DNA of 64,000 bases, from contig NZ_JMMA01000002.1 in assembly GCF_000686125.1 (NCBI RefSeq), positions 1,116,001-1,180,000 of the forward strand, in the 5' to 3' direction. A model generated the notes under the pieces. That model saw only the letters and a program-made list of their open reading frames with translations. It ran no database searches and was not told the origin of the DNA. Shown here piece by piece: positions 16,693 through 24,060 of this stretch (within the stretch, counting starts at the first letter, position 1; each line of letters starts with the position of its first letter). A program made the translations under genes and the position numbers. The DNA comes from Ruminococcus sp. NK3A76 (GTDB taxonomy: Bacteria; Bacillota; Clostridia; Oscillospirales; Ruminococcaceae).

Positions 16693-17202
16693 TTATCTGA
16701 CTATGTAAACGCCGTCTTCTTTTTCTACATCGCATATATCAAGGACACACTGACCCTTTTTCTTCCTGAGCGTGAAGTAATACTCTTTTTTGAAATCGAG
16801 CAAGGTCTTTTTCTCAAATGCCTTTTTCGCATCAGTCGAGATACTTCCGTTTAACAGGAAAGCATTGAGCCGCAGGAATACATCTGCGATGTCGATATAA
16901 AAAGTAGCTATCTCTTCAAAATAAGACGTGATGTTGTAGTGCCGCTCGCTTCTCAGGTCATTGTTGACAGAGAATCTTATCTGCTGTTTCCCGACAGAGG
17001 GGAGATAAAAGTAGGCTATCTTGTTAAGATCGACCCTGTAGTGGATATCTATCGGCGGCTTGTCACTCTTTTGCAAAAGGATCCTTGCGTTTTTGAATCT
17101 TGGAGTGATATCATCGCAGAACCGGATAACGAGGTCGCTGTTATTATACGCCCATTCTTTGAGCAGCCTGTAAGCTGTGTCATCAACTGCGAATATTATC
17201 AT
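16693..17202 (-). CDS. hypothetical protein, 169 residues
   Basis: No family recognised. The protein is soluble, with alternating acidic and basic patches and several aromatic segments (IAYFYLPSVGKQ, IATFYIDIADVFLRLN). The start ATG 17202 has GAAAGG about 12 bases upstream. It is monocistronic with its own terminator and converges on the rtcB operon. It lies just outside the tRNA-bounded island. Confidence 0.7.
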   Translation of the reverse strand: MIIFAVDDTAYRLLKEWAYNNSDLVIRFCDDITPRFKNARILLQKSDKPPIDIHYRVDLNKIAYFYLPSVGKQQIRFSVNNDLRSERHYNITSYFEEIATFYIDIADVFLRLNAFLLNGSISTDAKKAFEKKTLLDFKKEYYFTLRKKKGQCVLDICDVEKEDGVYIVR

Positions 17203-17308
17203 ACCAAGCCCGGCCTTTCATGTTATTTGTTAGATTATACCACAAATGCCGGAGATAGTCAATAAACGGCCTGTGAACATAAAAGAATAAATTTTTTTCA
17301 AAAAACTA

Positions 17309-17337
17309 TTGACAAACGCCTGAAAATATGGTAAAAT
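17309..17337 (+). promoter_or_regulatory. promoter of the tRNA-Ser pair
   Basis: TTGACA (17309-17314), 17-base spacer, TAAAAT (17332-17337), 28 bases before the first tRNA. Confidence 0.85.
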
Positions 17338-17365
17338 AATTAAGTCGTGAAAATGATATTGTTTT

Positions 17366-17454
17366 GGACAGGTGTCCGAGTGGTTTAAGGAGCCGGTCTT
17401 GAAAACCGGTGATACGGCAACGTACCGTGGGTTCGAATCCCACCCTGTCCGCCA
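17366..17454 (+). tRNA. tRNA-Ser (anticodon TGA)
   Basis: Class II tRNA with a long variable arm. Acceptor GGACAGG pairs with CCTGTCC, discriminator G, CCA encoded. The anticodon loop is CTTGAAA. The T arm contains GGTTCGAATCC-type sequence. Confidence 0.95.
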
Positions 17455-17467
17455 ATTAAATATTTAT

Positions 17468-17557
17468 GCGGATTTACCCAAGTGGTGAAGGGGCTCCCCT
17501 GCTAAGGGAGTAGGTCTCGAAAGGGGCGCGAGAGTTCAAATCTCTCAATCCGCGCCA
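17468..17557 (+). tRNA. tRNA-Ser (anticodon GCT), regenerated at the left island boundary
   Basis: Class II tRNA with acceptor GCGGATT/AATCCGC, discriminator G, encoded CCA and anticodon loop CTGCTAA. Its last 23 bases recur at 32249-32271, marking it as the integration target of the island. Confidence 0.95.
17535..17557 (+). repeat. attL-like direct repeat in tRNA-Ser(GCT)
   Basis: 23 bases, identical to 32249-32271. The match stops sharply on both sides (G versus T before, A versus G after), as expected for a site-specific recombination core at a tRNA 3' end. Confidence 0.85.
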
Positions 17558-17558
17558 A

Positions 17559-17590
17559 ACGTCCGAAAGAACGCACTTTCGGGCGTTTTT
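17559..17590 (+). terminator. terminator after the tRNA-Ser pair
   Basis: Stem ACGTCCGAAAG (17559-17569) with CTTTCGGGCGT (17576-17586), then TTTTT. It lies inside the island and so is supplied by it. Confidence 0.9.
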
Positions 17591-17798
17591 ATTATGCTCT
17601 AAAATTTTCTTATGTTTTTAAAAATTTCATTCTATTACTGAGCCGGTTACTTATTTTTTTTATAATTCAAAGATTACTGCTATAATCTAATTTAGCTTAC
17701 AATATAGACGGTGACTAAGCCCCTACTCAACCGAGCAGGGGCTTTATCTATACATTTTTAACAAGTTTATTTCTTCGGCTTTGTGCAGCTATACAAAA
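17591..17798. other. non-coding stretch with one hairpin
   Basis: AT-rich, no gene. It holds a 12-bp near-perfect hairpin AAGCCCCTACTC (17717-17728) with GAGCAGGGGCTT (17733-17744) followed by TATC, which could stop plus-strand transcription entering the phage genes from the left. Confidence 0.55.
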
Positions 17799-17820
17799 AT
17801 GCACGCTTGTTTAAGTGCAT
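17799..17820 (-). terminator. weak terminator after the Acb2/Tad1-like gene
   Basis: Minus-strand ATGCAC/GTGCAT stem (6 bp, 10-base loop) followed by TTTTG. Confidence 0.5.
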
Positions 17821-17831
17821 ATACACCTATC

Positions 17832-18182
17832 TTACTTATCGTAAGTACCTAACACGTTTCTTTCTGCTCTGTCCTCAACTCTGCGGTTCATCCACATCAG
17901 AGCTTCTTCAATGTGGGTAAGAGCACAGGCGTTTTCTCTGCAACTGAAATCTCCAGACTGGAACCCTTTCAGGCGGTCTCTTACTATTTCAAGAAGGTCA
18001 ACATCAAGAACGCCTCTTGTGCTTTCAGGATCCATGCGAGGTCCTTTCTGAAAAGCTATGACAACAGGCTCATCATCACACTTGATGAAATAAACATGAT
18101 TTGCATTGCCGGGGCCTGTTTCATCTGCTGCATATACTTCATTGAGGTTGTTCCTCTTCTGTATTGTACTAAGTTCTCTCAT
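17832..18182 (-). CDS. Acb2/Tad1-like anti-defence protein (cyclic-nucleotide sponge)
   Basis: Protein of 116 residues. An N-terminal beta part ([18 protein letters not shown]) leads to the segment [17 protein letters not shown] followed by [20 protein letters not shown] and [13 protein letters not shown]. This matches my recollection of the Acb2/Tad1 hook-domain family, found in many phages, whose tested members bind and hide cyclic oligonucleotides or cyclic ADP-ribose signals of CBASS and Thoeris. The ATG at 18182 has AAAGGTG 8 bases upstream; the GTG at 18191 overlaps that RBS. It is the last gene after endolysin, an accessory position typical of phage anti-defence genes. The family is called by motif memory only, so a phage protein of other function is possible. 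Confidence 0.7.
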   Translation of the reverse strand: MRELSTIQKRNNLNEVYAADETGPGNANHVYFIKCDDEPVVIAFQKGPRMDPESTRGVLDVDLLEIVRDRLKGFQSGDFSCRENACALTHIEEALMWMNRRVEDRAERNVLGTYDK

Positions 18183-18197
18183 AATATACACCTTTCT

Positions 18198-18923
18198 TTA
18201 TTTCAGCTTCGCAATCTCTTTCTTGAGCCGCTTGATGAGATTAGCTCCGGCAATACCTGTCTGCTTATAACCCCATTTCTTTAAGAGCTCGTTGGTCGCC
18301 TTCTCTGTACCTTCGCCAAAGCACTCGTCTTCTTTGACCCCCTGCTTGATATATCCCTTTTCCTTGGCATATATAAGCCATTCCTTGTAGGCCAGTACGC
18401 CCGGTGTTTTCTTGCCGAGAGTGTAGCCGCTCTTGTCGAGTACCGGCAGTGCCTTCGCCGCCGTCTCGGGATATCTGAGTACCACGTTCCACGGATAATT
18501 GTAGTAAGAGCGTGTCGCTATCTCATACCCCGTCTGATCGCCGACCTTGCCGCCGCTGATGCCGCCCTTCTCGTCGATGCTTGCCTGAGCAAGCTGAGAG
18601 GTGGATATCATCATAGCCGTGTGGTTCTGATGATTAAGCAGCACATCGCCTGCGATAAGCCCCGAGCCGGTCGCAAGATTGACCTTGTTCGTCACGTCCT
18701 TGAAGCCGCACTGTAAGAACACCGAGTACATATTCCCGGTGTACGTTGCGCCTTTGTCTTTGACCGGTATGCCTGCGGCCTGATATGCAGATATCACAAG
18801 CGAGCTACAGTCGTAGTCGCTCCATGTGTCAGGATTGCCATTACGGTTTGTCTGCGAGTAGCCGTGCTTTGGGTCATTTGCGACCTTTACCATGTATTCA
18901 ACGGCCTTGCTTACCTTACTCAT
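18198..18923 (-). CDS. phage endolysin (NlpC/P60- or CHAP-like cysteine peptidase)
   Basis: Protein of 241 residues that would cleave peptidoglycan for phage lysis. The N-terminal 150 residues contain WSDYDCSSLVISAYQAAG, with the catalytic Cys in the DCSS context, and GDVLLNHQNHTAMM, with the likely catalytic His. No signal peptide, consistent with release through the adjacent holin. The C-terminal 80 residues (Gly/Lys-rich, with a possible internal repeat) are a probable cell-wall-binding module. The start is chosen at ATG 18923 with GGGAGGAAATG upstream. It overlaps the holin gene by 8 bases. Confidence 0.85.
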   Translation of the reverse strand: MSKVSKAVEYMVKVANDPKHGYSQTNRNGNPDTWSDYDCSSLVISAYQAAGIPVKDKGATYTGNMYSVFLQCGFKDVTNKVNLATGSGLIAGDVLLNHQNHTAMMISTSQLAQASIDEKGGISGGKVGDQTGYEIATRSYYNYPWNVVLRYPETAAKALPVLDKSGYTLGKKTPGVLAYKEWLIYAKEKGYIKQGVKEDECFGEGTEKATNELLKKWGYKQTGIAGANLIKRLKKEIAKLK

Positions 18924-19368
18924 TATCATTTCCTCCCTTATCTTCAATATTTTTTTGTAGTTTTTTAATGCCCTTTATCAGAAACGTTGGCAGCGGTACG
19001 CCGAGCTCCCCGAGGTTTTCGAGTATTGATATGCACTCGTTGATGATGAGCCATATCGTGACTATAAGGCCAAAGTAGTACGAGCCGTCGAAGCTCACGC
19101 CCACGCCCTTTAGCCCTGAGTATATCAGCCAGTCAAACACCGCAGCAACGATGACTACTCCCATGTAGCCGACTTTTTTGACGATGCCCCTGAGCCCGAC
19201 CTTGCTGCTCCACTCACCCTTCGTGAAGGCATTAGCCACGCCTGAGGCATAGTCGATGAGCATCACGACAACCAGCAGCGCCACCGGCACGGCTATTACC
19301 TTAAAATACGCCGTCAGCCCTGCCACAACGGCAGAGCAGAGGGCTTTTATTGTGTTATGCTTGTCCAT
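18916..19368 (-). CDS. phage holin (TcdE/Cph1-type, holin 4 family-like)
   Basis: Protein of 150 residues with hydrophobic segments near 10-40, 70-95 and 105-125 and the family-like stretch DYASGVANAFTKGEWSSKVG. It would form the membrane lesion that releases the endolysin. It ends in a charged tail (NIEDKGGNDNE). GGGTGAG precedes ATG 19368. The start overlaps the XkdX-like gene by 14 bases. Confidence 0.85.
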   Translation of the reverse strand: MDKHNTIKALCSAVVAGLTAYFKVIAVPVALLVVVMLIDYASGVANAFTKGEWSSKVGLRGIVKKVGYMGVVIVAAVFDWLIYSGLKGVGVSFDGSYYFGLIVTIWLIINECISILENLGELGVPLPTFLIKGIKKLQKNIEDKGGNDNE

Positions 19369-19438
19369 ACGGCTCACCCACTATCATTTCATACTCCTCC
19401 GCCGTTATCCAGCCTTTTGTTGTGCTATGCTTGCTCAT
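19355..19438 (-). CDS. XkdX-like phage peptide, 27 residues
   Basis: Encodes MSKHSTTKGWITAEEYEMIV followed by GEPYGQA. The pattern GWITAEEYxxIxGxxY is that of the small XkdX family found between tail fibre and holin genes in Gram-positive phages. GAGGGGTGAG precedes the ATG. Confidence 0.7.
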   Translation of the reverse strand: MSKHSTTKGWITAEEYEMIVGEPYGQA

Positions 19439-19443
19439 ACGGC

Positions 19444-19587
19444 TCACCCCTCCAGCGCATTTCGTATCTGCTCTAAGTCCTCATCAGTCAACTTCGGATA
19501 ATCAGCAGCTACTTCATCAAATGTTTCACCTGCTGCCATTCTCCTTGCAAAAACAGATACCATTAACTTTAATTTAGCATTGCTCAT
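19444..19587 (-). CDS. small phage protein, 47 residues
   Basis: Encodes MSNAKLKLMVSVFARRMAAG and then ETFDEVAADYPKLTDEDLEQIRNALEG, with GGAGGTGA before the ATG. It fits a short helical phage tail-region protein next to XkdX. The family is not certain. Confidence 0.65.
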   Translation of the reverse strand: MSNAKLKLMVSVFARRMAAGETFDEVAADYPKLTDEDLEQIRNALEG

Positions 19588-19589
19588 TA

Positions 19590-19838
19590 TCATTCACCTC
19601 CATACAACATATCAGCTAAGACTTCTTCTACATCAGCTACTTGTTCATGCAAAAGAGCTATATATTCATTTTTACTTATCATAGCTTCATCATAGTGATA
19701 TTCTGTGCGTGTTTCTTCTCTCTCTGGGTCAGTTACTTCCACCTCTGTTACATTTTTACGGAGATACACAGTAGTAGGAGAAGAAGTTATATCTACTAAT
19801 ATAGGATAATCATTGCTTATTGATTTTTGATATTGCAT
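19590..19838 (-). CDS. phage tail-region hypothetical protein, 82 residues
   Basis: Protein of 82 residues beginning MQYQKSISNDYPILVDITSS, mixed beta/alpha and acidic toward the end (VADVEEVLADMLYGGE). AAGGAGG lies 7 bases upstream. The tight spacing in the tail fibre-to-holin block supports a phage gene; the function is unknown. Confidence 0.65.
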   Translation of the reverse strand: MQYQKSISNDYPILVDITSSPTTVYLRKNVTEVEVTDPEREETRTEYHYDEAMISKNEYIALLHEQVADVEEVLADMLYGGE

Positions 19839-19854
19839 ATTTTATACCTCCTTT

Positions 19855-20703
19855 TTATGGTGCGCTATAACAGGGCGAACCGCCTCTATCCCAATAGTTG
19901 CTGTTGGATGCATAGACCAGAGTCCAATAACGACCAACTGACAGTTTATCGTTGGCATTACCACCAAACTGAGCAAGGGCTGTACTATATATATTTTTAT
20001 AGAAATTGTTGGCAAATCCAGTAGTGCTACTTGCACCAACTTCTGTTGGAACATCACCATATATTCCAGATGACACATTTTTTAGCCAACCAGTTGTACT
20101 TGATGGAGATGATACGCTAAGAGTTGTATAAGTGCTATCACTATCAAGAGCATAAGGAGGTGTCATCTTAACTTTATATTCATCGCTTACAAGATTAAAT
20201 CCTAAACACCTATCATTTCTATTGCCCCATAAGTCTTCAATATAAAAAGCTATCATATGATGCTTACCGTAACTTGTAATTTCTGTGCCTTCATAACCGT
20301 AAAACTGAGCATTAGCAGAACGTGTCGAACCATCAGTTTCATAGCCTGATTTCATCATGCCCTTATAAGTATCAGATGATTTATAAGTATTACAGTCACC
20401 ATTACCTATTTTGGCTCGGCAATTTGTGGATTTTGTAATCAAAACAATTAAATCCATTATAAGGTCTATTTTAGCCTTATCCCATAATTGCCAGCCACTA
20501 CCGCAATTATTTACATAACTTACTTCGAGTGAAGCAGTCGTGTTTCCTGCGGGATAAGCACCCATAAGAGAACGTAACTTGCTACTTCTATCCACACATC
20601 CTTTAAACATTGGTAAAAAAATGTATGAATTTACAACGCCATTAGCATTAGTATGTGCTTGAGCAAGATAATCACTATCAATTTGGACTTTACTAAATGC
20701 CAA
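19855..20703 (-). pseudogene. tail fibre / receptor-binding protein, C-terminal remnant
   Basis: About 282 residues, rich in Ser, Thr, Asn, Gly and aromatic residues (KNVSSGIYGDVPTEVGASS, DKLSVGRYWTLVYASNSNYW), as in the receptor-binding tips of Clostridia phage tails. The ending with small residues and Cys is intact and the following gene order is normal. The 5' end is cut: the frame opens only at a TTG at 20703 without RBS, exactly where unrelated plus-strand coding sequence begins. I therefore treat it as a truncated gene. Confidence 0.65.
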
Positions 20704-21121
20704 AGGAAATGTACTCGTAAACGGAACTGACTATACAGTATCTTACAGTAATAATACTAATCTAGGACAAGCGACCGTTACAGTAAAGGGCAGGGGCAAA
20801 TACTGCGGCAAGATAACTGCTACTTTCAAGATATACCCCCAAAAAACGACTCTTAAGAGCGTTACCTCGCCCAAGACCAAGCAGATAAAAGCAACTTACA
20901 GCAAGGTGTCCGGTATTACAGGCTATCAGATATCCTACTCAACATCAAGCAAATTTACCAAGAAGACCACTAAGACAGTAAATGCTACAGGCACATCAAA
21001 GACAATAAAGAAACTCACAAAGGGCAAGACTTATTATGTAAGAGTTCGTACTTACAAATCCGTTGCAGGTGTAAAGATTTGCAGCGGCTGGTCAGAAGTG
21101 AAGAAAATCAAGGTCAAATAA
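20702..21121 (+). pseudogene. C-terminal fragment of a secreted Ig-like/fibronectin III protein
   Basis: The frame is open from the junction at 20702 but has no start codon with RBS near its beginning. It reads as the end of an Ig-like or MBG-type repeat (GTDYTVSYSNNTNLGQATVT) joined to a fibronectin type III domain (ITGYQISYSTSSKFTKKT, GKTYYVRVRTYKS) ending WSEVKKIKVK. This is a common tail of Ruminococcus and other Clostridia surface proteins. The original N-terminus is lost at the rearrangement point shared with the tail fibre remnant. A good terminator follows. Confidence 0.7.
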
Positions 21122-21126
21122 TAGTT

Positions 21127-21157
21127 AAAGGCACGCCGATAATTGACGTGCCTTTTT
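21127..21157 (+). terminator. terminator after the fibronectin III fragment
   Basis: AAAGGCACG (21127-21135) with CGTGCCTTT (21147-21155) and TTTT; the adjacent GGCTCTGCG starts the IS remnant. Confidence 0.85.
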
Positions 21158-21253
21158 GGCTCTGCGAAAAAACTCTGTAAAAACCGAACTGTGATATTAC
21201 AAGAGCGACAGTGAAAAAGACGCTCCGAGTTTTACAGTATATAATGGATATTG
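21158..21253 (-). mobile_element. 96-bp relic of a second IS256-type copy, inverted
   Basis: Begins GGCTCTGCGAAAAAA and continues with CTCTGTAAA, ACTGTGAT, a GAGCG...CGCTC hairpin and ACAGTATA, closely following the complement of the right end of the intact IS (22795 downwards). It stops at TAATTTGT, where the 104-bp repeat starts. Confidence 0.75.
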
Positions 21254-21357
21254 TAATTTGTAAAAAATACTAAGATTATCACAATAAGAATTATGAGATT
21301 ATCTTTTTTGATAGCTAACTATCTCACTTCAAAGACATCACATAGATCTGACAGGGA
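21254..21357 (+). repeat. 104-bp direct repeat, left copy, flanking the IS
   Basis: Identical in all 104 positions to 22796-22899. It contains the 3' end of the acetyltransferase gene found complete on the right side of the IS. Confidence 0.9.
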
Positions 21358-22795
21358 GAGCCTCTGAAAAAAAGTCTGTAAAAAGTCAGCAAACTGTGAT
21401 AAAATAGAATTAATATCACAGGAGGCTGATTTTTTATGGCAAGAAGAAAAAGAGAACCGATGAGCGAGGGCAAGAAGAACATCATAGGAATGCTGCTTGA
21501 GGAATACGACATCAAGTCGGCTAAGGATATTGAGGATGCCCTGAAAGACCTTCTCGGAGGAACAATTCAGGAAATGCTTGAGTCCGAAATGGACGAGCAT
21601 CTTGGATATCAGGAATATGAGCGTTCCGACAATCCCGACTCTCGTAATGGTAAGAAAACCAAGAAGATCCGCGGAAACTTCGGAGAAACCGAAATAGAAG
21701 TGCCGCAGGATCGTGACGGCAGTTTTGAGCCAAAGGTCGTAAAGAAGCGTCAGAAGGACATCTCAGGGATTGAGCAGAAGATAATAGCTTTGTATGCTAA
21801 AGGAATGACCACACGCCAGATAAGCGAAACTATCGAAGATATCTACGGATTTGAAGTCAGCGACGGTATGGTATCAGATATCACAGACCGCCTTCTGCCG
21901 CAGATAGAGGACTGGCAGAAACGTCCATTGGACGAAGTATATCCGATAGTATTCATCGATGCAGTACACTTCTCAGTGCGTGATAACGGACAGATCAGGA
22001 AGCTTGCCGCATATGTGATCCTTGCTGTCAGCATGACAGGTCACAAGGAAGTTCTTTCAATACATATCGGTGAAAACGAGAGCGCCAAGTACTGGCTCGG
22101 CGTTCTGAACGAGCTGAAAAATCGCGGAGTTAAGGATATTCTCGTCATCTGCGCAGACGGTCTTACAGGCATGAAAGAAGCTGTATCAGCAGCTTTTCCG
22201 CAAACTGAGCTACAGCGCTGCATCGTTCATCAGGTAAGAAATACACTGAAATACGTCGGAGAGAAGAACAAGAAGGAGTTGGCAAATGACCTTAAAACGA
22301 TCTATCATGCGCCTTCCGAGGACGCTGCTCTGGAAGCTCTTGATCGCATTACTGAGAAATGGGAGGACGATTATCCTAACGCTATGAAGAGCTGGTACAA
22401 GAACTGGGACGTAATATCACCGATCTTCAAGTTCTCAGCTGATGTCAGAAAGGTGATTTATACCACCAACGCTATAGAGAGTCTTAACAGCGGCTATCGC
22501 CGTCTGAACAAGCAGAGAAGCGTATTTCCAAGCGATACAGCGCTCCTGAAGGCTCTGTATCTTGCAACGCATGAGATAGCTAAGAAATGGACCATGCCGC
22601 TGCGAAACTGGGGCAAAGTCCTGGGCGAGCTTGAGATCATGTACCCCGACAGGATCGGCTGATATCCAAAGAACCTTGACAAATTACAGTATCTATTGTA
22701 TACTGTAAAAAAATCGGAGCGGCTATTTTCAAGCCGCTCACAACTTAACGTTTTTATCACAGTTTTTGAATTTACAGAGTTTTTTTCGCAGAGCC
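21358..22795 (+). mobile_element. IS256-family insertion sequence, 1438 bp
   Basis: Ends are imperfect inverted repeats of about 25 bp (left GAGCCTCTGAAAAAAAG, right end complement GGCTCTGCGAAAAAAAC, both then TCTGTAAA) with a second matching block AACTGTGATAAAA further in. One transposase gene fills it. A hairpin GAGCGGC/GCCGCTC near the right end can block transcription entering from outside. Family-typical target duplications of 8-9 bp are not seen; instead the flanks are a 104-bp repeat. Confidence 0.88.
21436..22662 (+). CDS. IS256-family transposase (Mutator type)
   Basis: DDE transposase of 408 residues that cuts and joins the IS ends through a circular intermediate. The DDE triad is visible in context: VFIDAVHFSVRDN (D), LVICADGLTGMKEA (D) and YTTNAIESLNSGYR (E). 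The N-terminal part LLGGTIQEMLESEMDEHLGY is the usual start of the domain. AGGAGG lies 9 bases before the ATG. Full length and without frameshift, so probably active. Confidence 0.96.
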   Translation: MARRKREPMSEGKKNIIGMLLEEYDIKSAKDIEDALKDLLGGTIQEMLESEMDEHLGYQEYERSDNPDSRNGKKTKKIRGNFGETEIEVPQDRDGSFEPKVVKKRQKDISGIEQKIIALYAKGMTTRQISETIEDIYGFEVSDGMVSDITDRLLPQIEDWQKRPLDEVYPIVFIDAVHFSVRDNGQIRKLAAYVILAVSMTGHKEVLSIHIGENESAKYWLGVLNELKNRGVKDILVICADGLTGMKEAVSAAFPQTELQRCIVHQVRNTLKYVGEKNKKELANDLKTIYHAPSEDAALEALDRITEKWEDDYPNAMKSWYKNWDVISPIFKFSADVRKVIYTTNAIESLNSGYRRLNKQRSVFPSDTALLKALYLATHEIAKKWTMPLRNWGKVLGELEIMYPDRIG

Positions 22796-22899
22796 TAATT
22801 TGTAAAAAATACTAAGATTATCACAATAAGAATTATGAGATTATCTTTTTTGATAGCTAACTATCTCACTTCAAAGACATCACATAGATCTGACAGGGA
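22796..22899 (+). repeat. 104-bp direct repeat, right copy
   Basis: Identical to 21254-21357; it includes the last codons of the acetyltransferase gene (stop at 22866). Confidence 0.9.
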
Positions 22900-23324
22900 T
22901 TTGCCTCATCCCAAAGGAGCGGAAATACTTCTAATTCCTTGAAACCACAGCTTATGTAAAAATGATTTGTCCTGTCATAGTCCTCATACATTCCCATCTT
23001 CACAGTCTTAACCTGCATAAATTCGTATCCGTCAGCCATCGCCACTTCTTTAGCCTTCTCTACAAGCTTATGACCAACACCGTTTCTATGGTATTCCTTC
23101 ATTACTCCCATAACAGCAAGTTCAACAGTGGCGTTTCCTGTTTCCTTTAGGCATAGAAATCCTATTATAGTATCATCGTTCTTAGCTGCTAAGAAAATCC
23201 AGTCAGCACAGTCCCGGATATAAGCTTCACGGCTATCTTCGACCTCAAACCATTCCGTAAGGGTCTCAAGCACCATTCTTGCAATCATTCTTTTTTCATT
23301 CGGATCGTTTATAGCTATGACCAT
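22866..23324 (-). CDS. GNAT-family N-acetyltransferase
   Basis: Protein of 152 residues with motif A VELAVMGVMKEYHRNGVGHKL, in which the H-R-N-G-V-G loop binds acetyl-CoA, and the C-terminal NHFYISCGFKELEVFPLLWDE stretch. The end (PCQIYVMSLK) lies in the repeat that is duplicated across the IS. The gene is complete. The upstream AAAGGAGAAG supports the ATG at 23324. The substrate is unknown. Confidence 0.88.
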   Translation of the reverse strand: MVIAINDPNEKRMIARMVLETLTEWFEVEDSREAYIRDCADWIFLAAKNDDTIIGFLCLKETGNATVELAVMGVMKEYHRNGVGHKLVEKAKEVAMADGYEFMQVKTVKMGMYEDYDRTNHFYISCGFKELEVFPLLWDEANPCQIYVMSLK

Positions 23325-23342
23325 TGTTTTCTTCTCCTTTTC

Positions 23343-23711
23343 TTATTTCTGTGTTTCATCGGGATAATCCCAGAAACCGCCGGTATGAAAATTTTCATTT
23401 CCCAGAGGAATTGCCGTCAGTCTGAAAAACACGCAGCCATCTGGACACACAACTGTTTTTATGTGCTTTCCATCACCGCCGACTCTGGTAAGATCGCCAC
23501 CGCTTCTGACAGCTTCCATCAAAGGATATAACATCATCATTGTCTTTGAACAGATACCGTATCCATCCTCATTGACCGGACATCAATAGGTGCATTTATA
23601 AACATCACCGATTTCTTCACCATTATGGCAATATCTTTCTGTATTTTCTCCATGCAAAAAGTTAACTACCTCCACCGAGAATTCATATTCTTCGTCATAG
23701 CATTTTTTCAT
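23343..23711 (-). CDS. small Cys-rich protein with in-frame TGA at codon 43 (TIGR04076-like)
   Basis: From ATG 23711 the frame reads MKKCYDEEYEFSVEVVNFLH and continues to KCTY, then TGA (23585-23583), then CPVNEDGYGICSKTMMMLYP to the stop at 23343. Both sides belong to one protein: the second half (YPLMEAVRSGGDLTRVGG, VVCPDGCVFFRLTAIPL) resembles the TIGR04076 family and has no own start. The TGA lies in the context Cys-x-x-TGA-Cys-Pro. The simplest reading is a nonsense mutation (GGA to TGA), i.e. a pseudogene; recoding as selenocysteine is the alternative. A promoter lies at 23802-23830. Confidence 0.6.
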
Positions 23712-23801
23712 AATCTCTCACCATCAGTCAGCTAATATAGCATAATTGGTCAACATATTCTGATTTACACGAGCAAGTCGAGTGCTTACTCTCACTTTTA
23801 C

Positions 23802-23830
23802 ATTATACTACACCGCAACCGAAAAAGCAA
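23802..23830 (-). promoter_or_regulatory. promoter of the TGA-interrupted gene
   Basis: Minus strand TTGCTT (23830-23825), 17-base spacer, TATAAT (23807-23802), about 90 bases before the ATG at 23711. Confidence 0.65.
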
Positions 23831-23883
23831 CCCCAACTTTCTTCAAACTGCCACCCAAACTGCGCCGTACCAGTTTACAATTT

Positions 23884-24058
23884 CAAGAGTGATGATATAG
23901 AGAGCATCACGCAGGAGCGTGAGCGAATATGACCGCCGACCAAAGCGGCGTCGGAGATAAGTCGCTGTCGCTCCAAATTCGATGACAAAGCATCGAAAGC
24001 CTGAGCGGAAAGAAACGCTCAGGCGAGAAAAAATGCGCCATAGCGCAACAAAAATAAC
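23884..24058. repeat. array of consecutive short hairpins
   Basis: Non-coding stretch made of adjacent inverted repeats: GATG/CATC, CACGC-AGGA-GCGTG, CCGC/GCGG near 23932-23948, TTCGATG/CATCGAA (7 bp), GCCTGAGCG/CGCTCAGGC (9 bp) and TGCGC-CATA-GCGCA, separated by a few bases. No known RNA family recognised. Confidence 0.55.
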
Positions 24059-24060
24059 AA

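Noticed and set aside
19855-20703. intact phage tail fibre gene starting at TTG 20703
   Set aside because: No ribosome binding site, and unrelated coding sequence begins at the same point; truncation explains it better.
21158-22795. IS starting at 21158 rather than 21358
   Set aside because: The better inverted-repeat partner of the right end, including the inner AACTGTGATAAAA block, is at 21358; 21158-21253 is an inverted copy of a right end.
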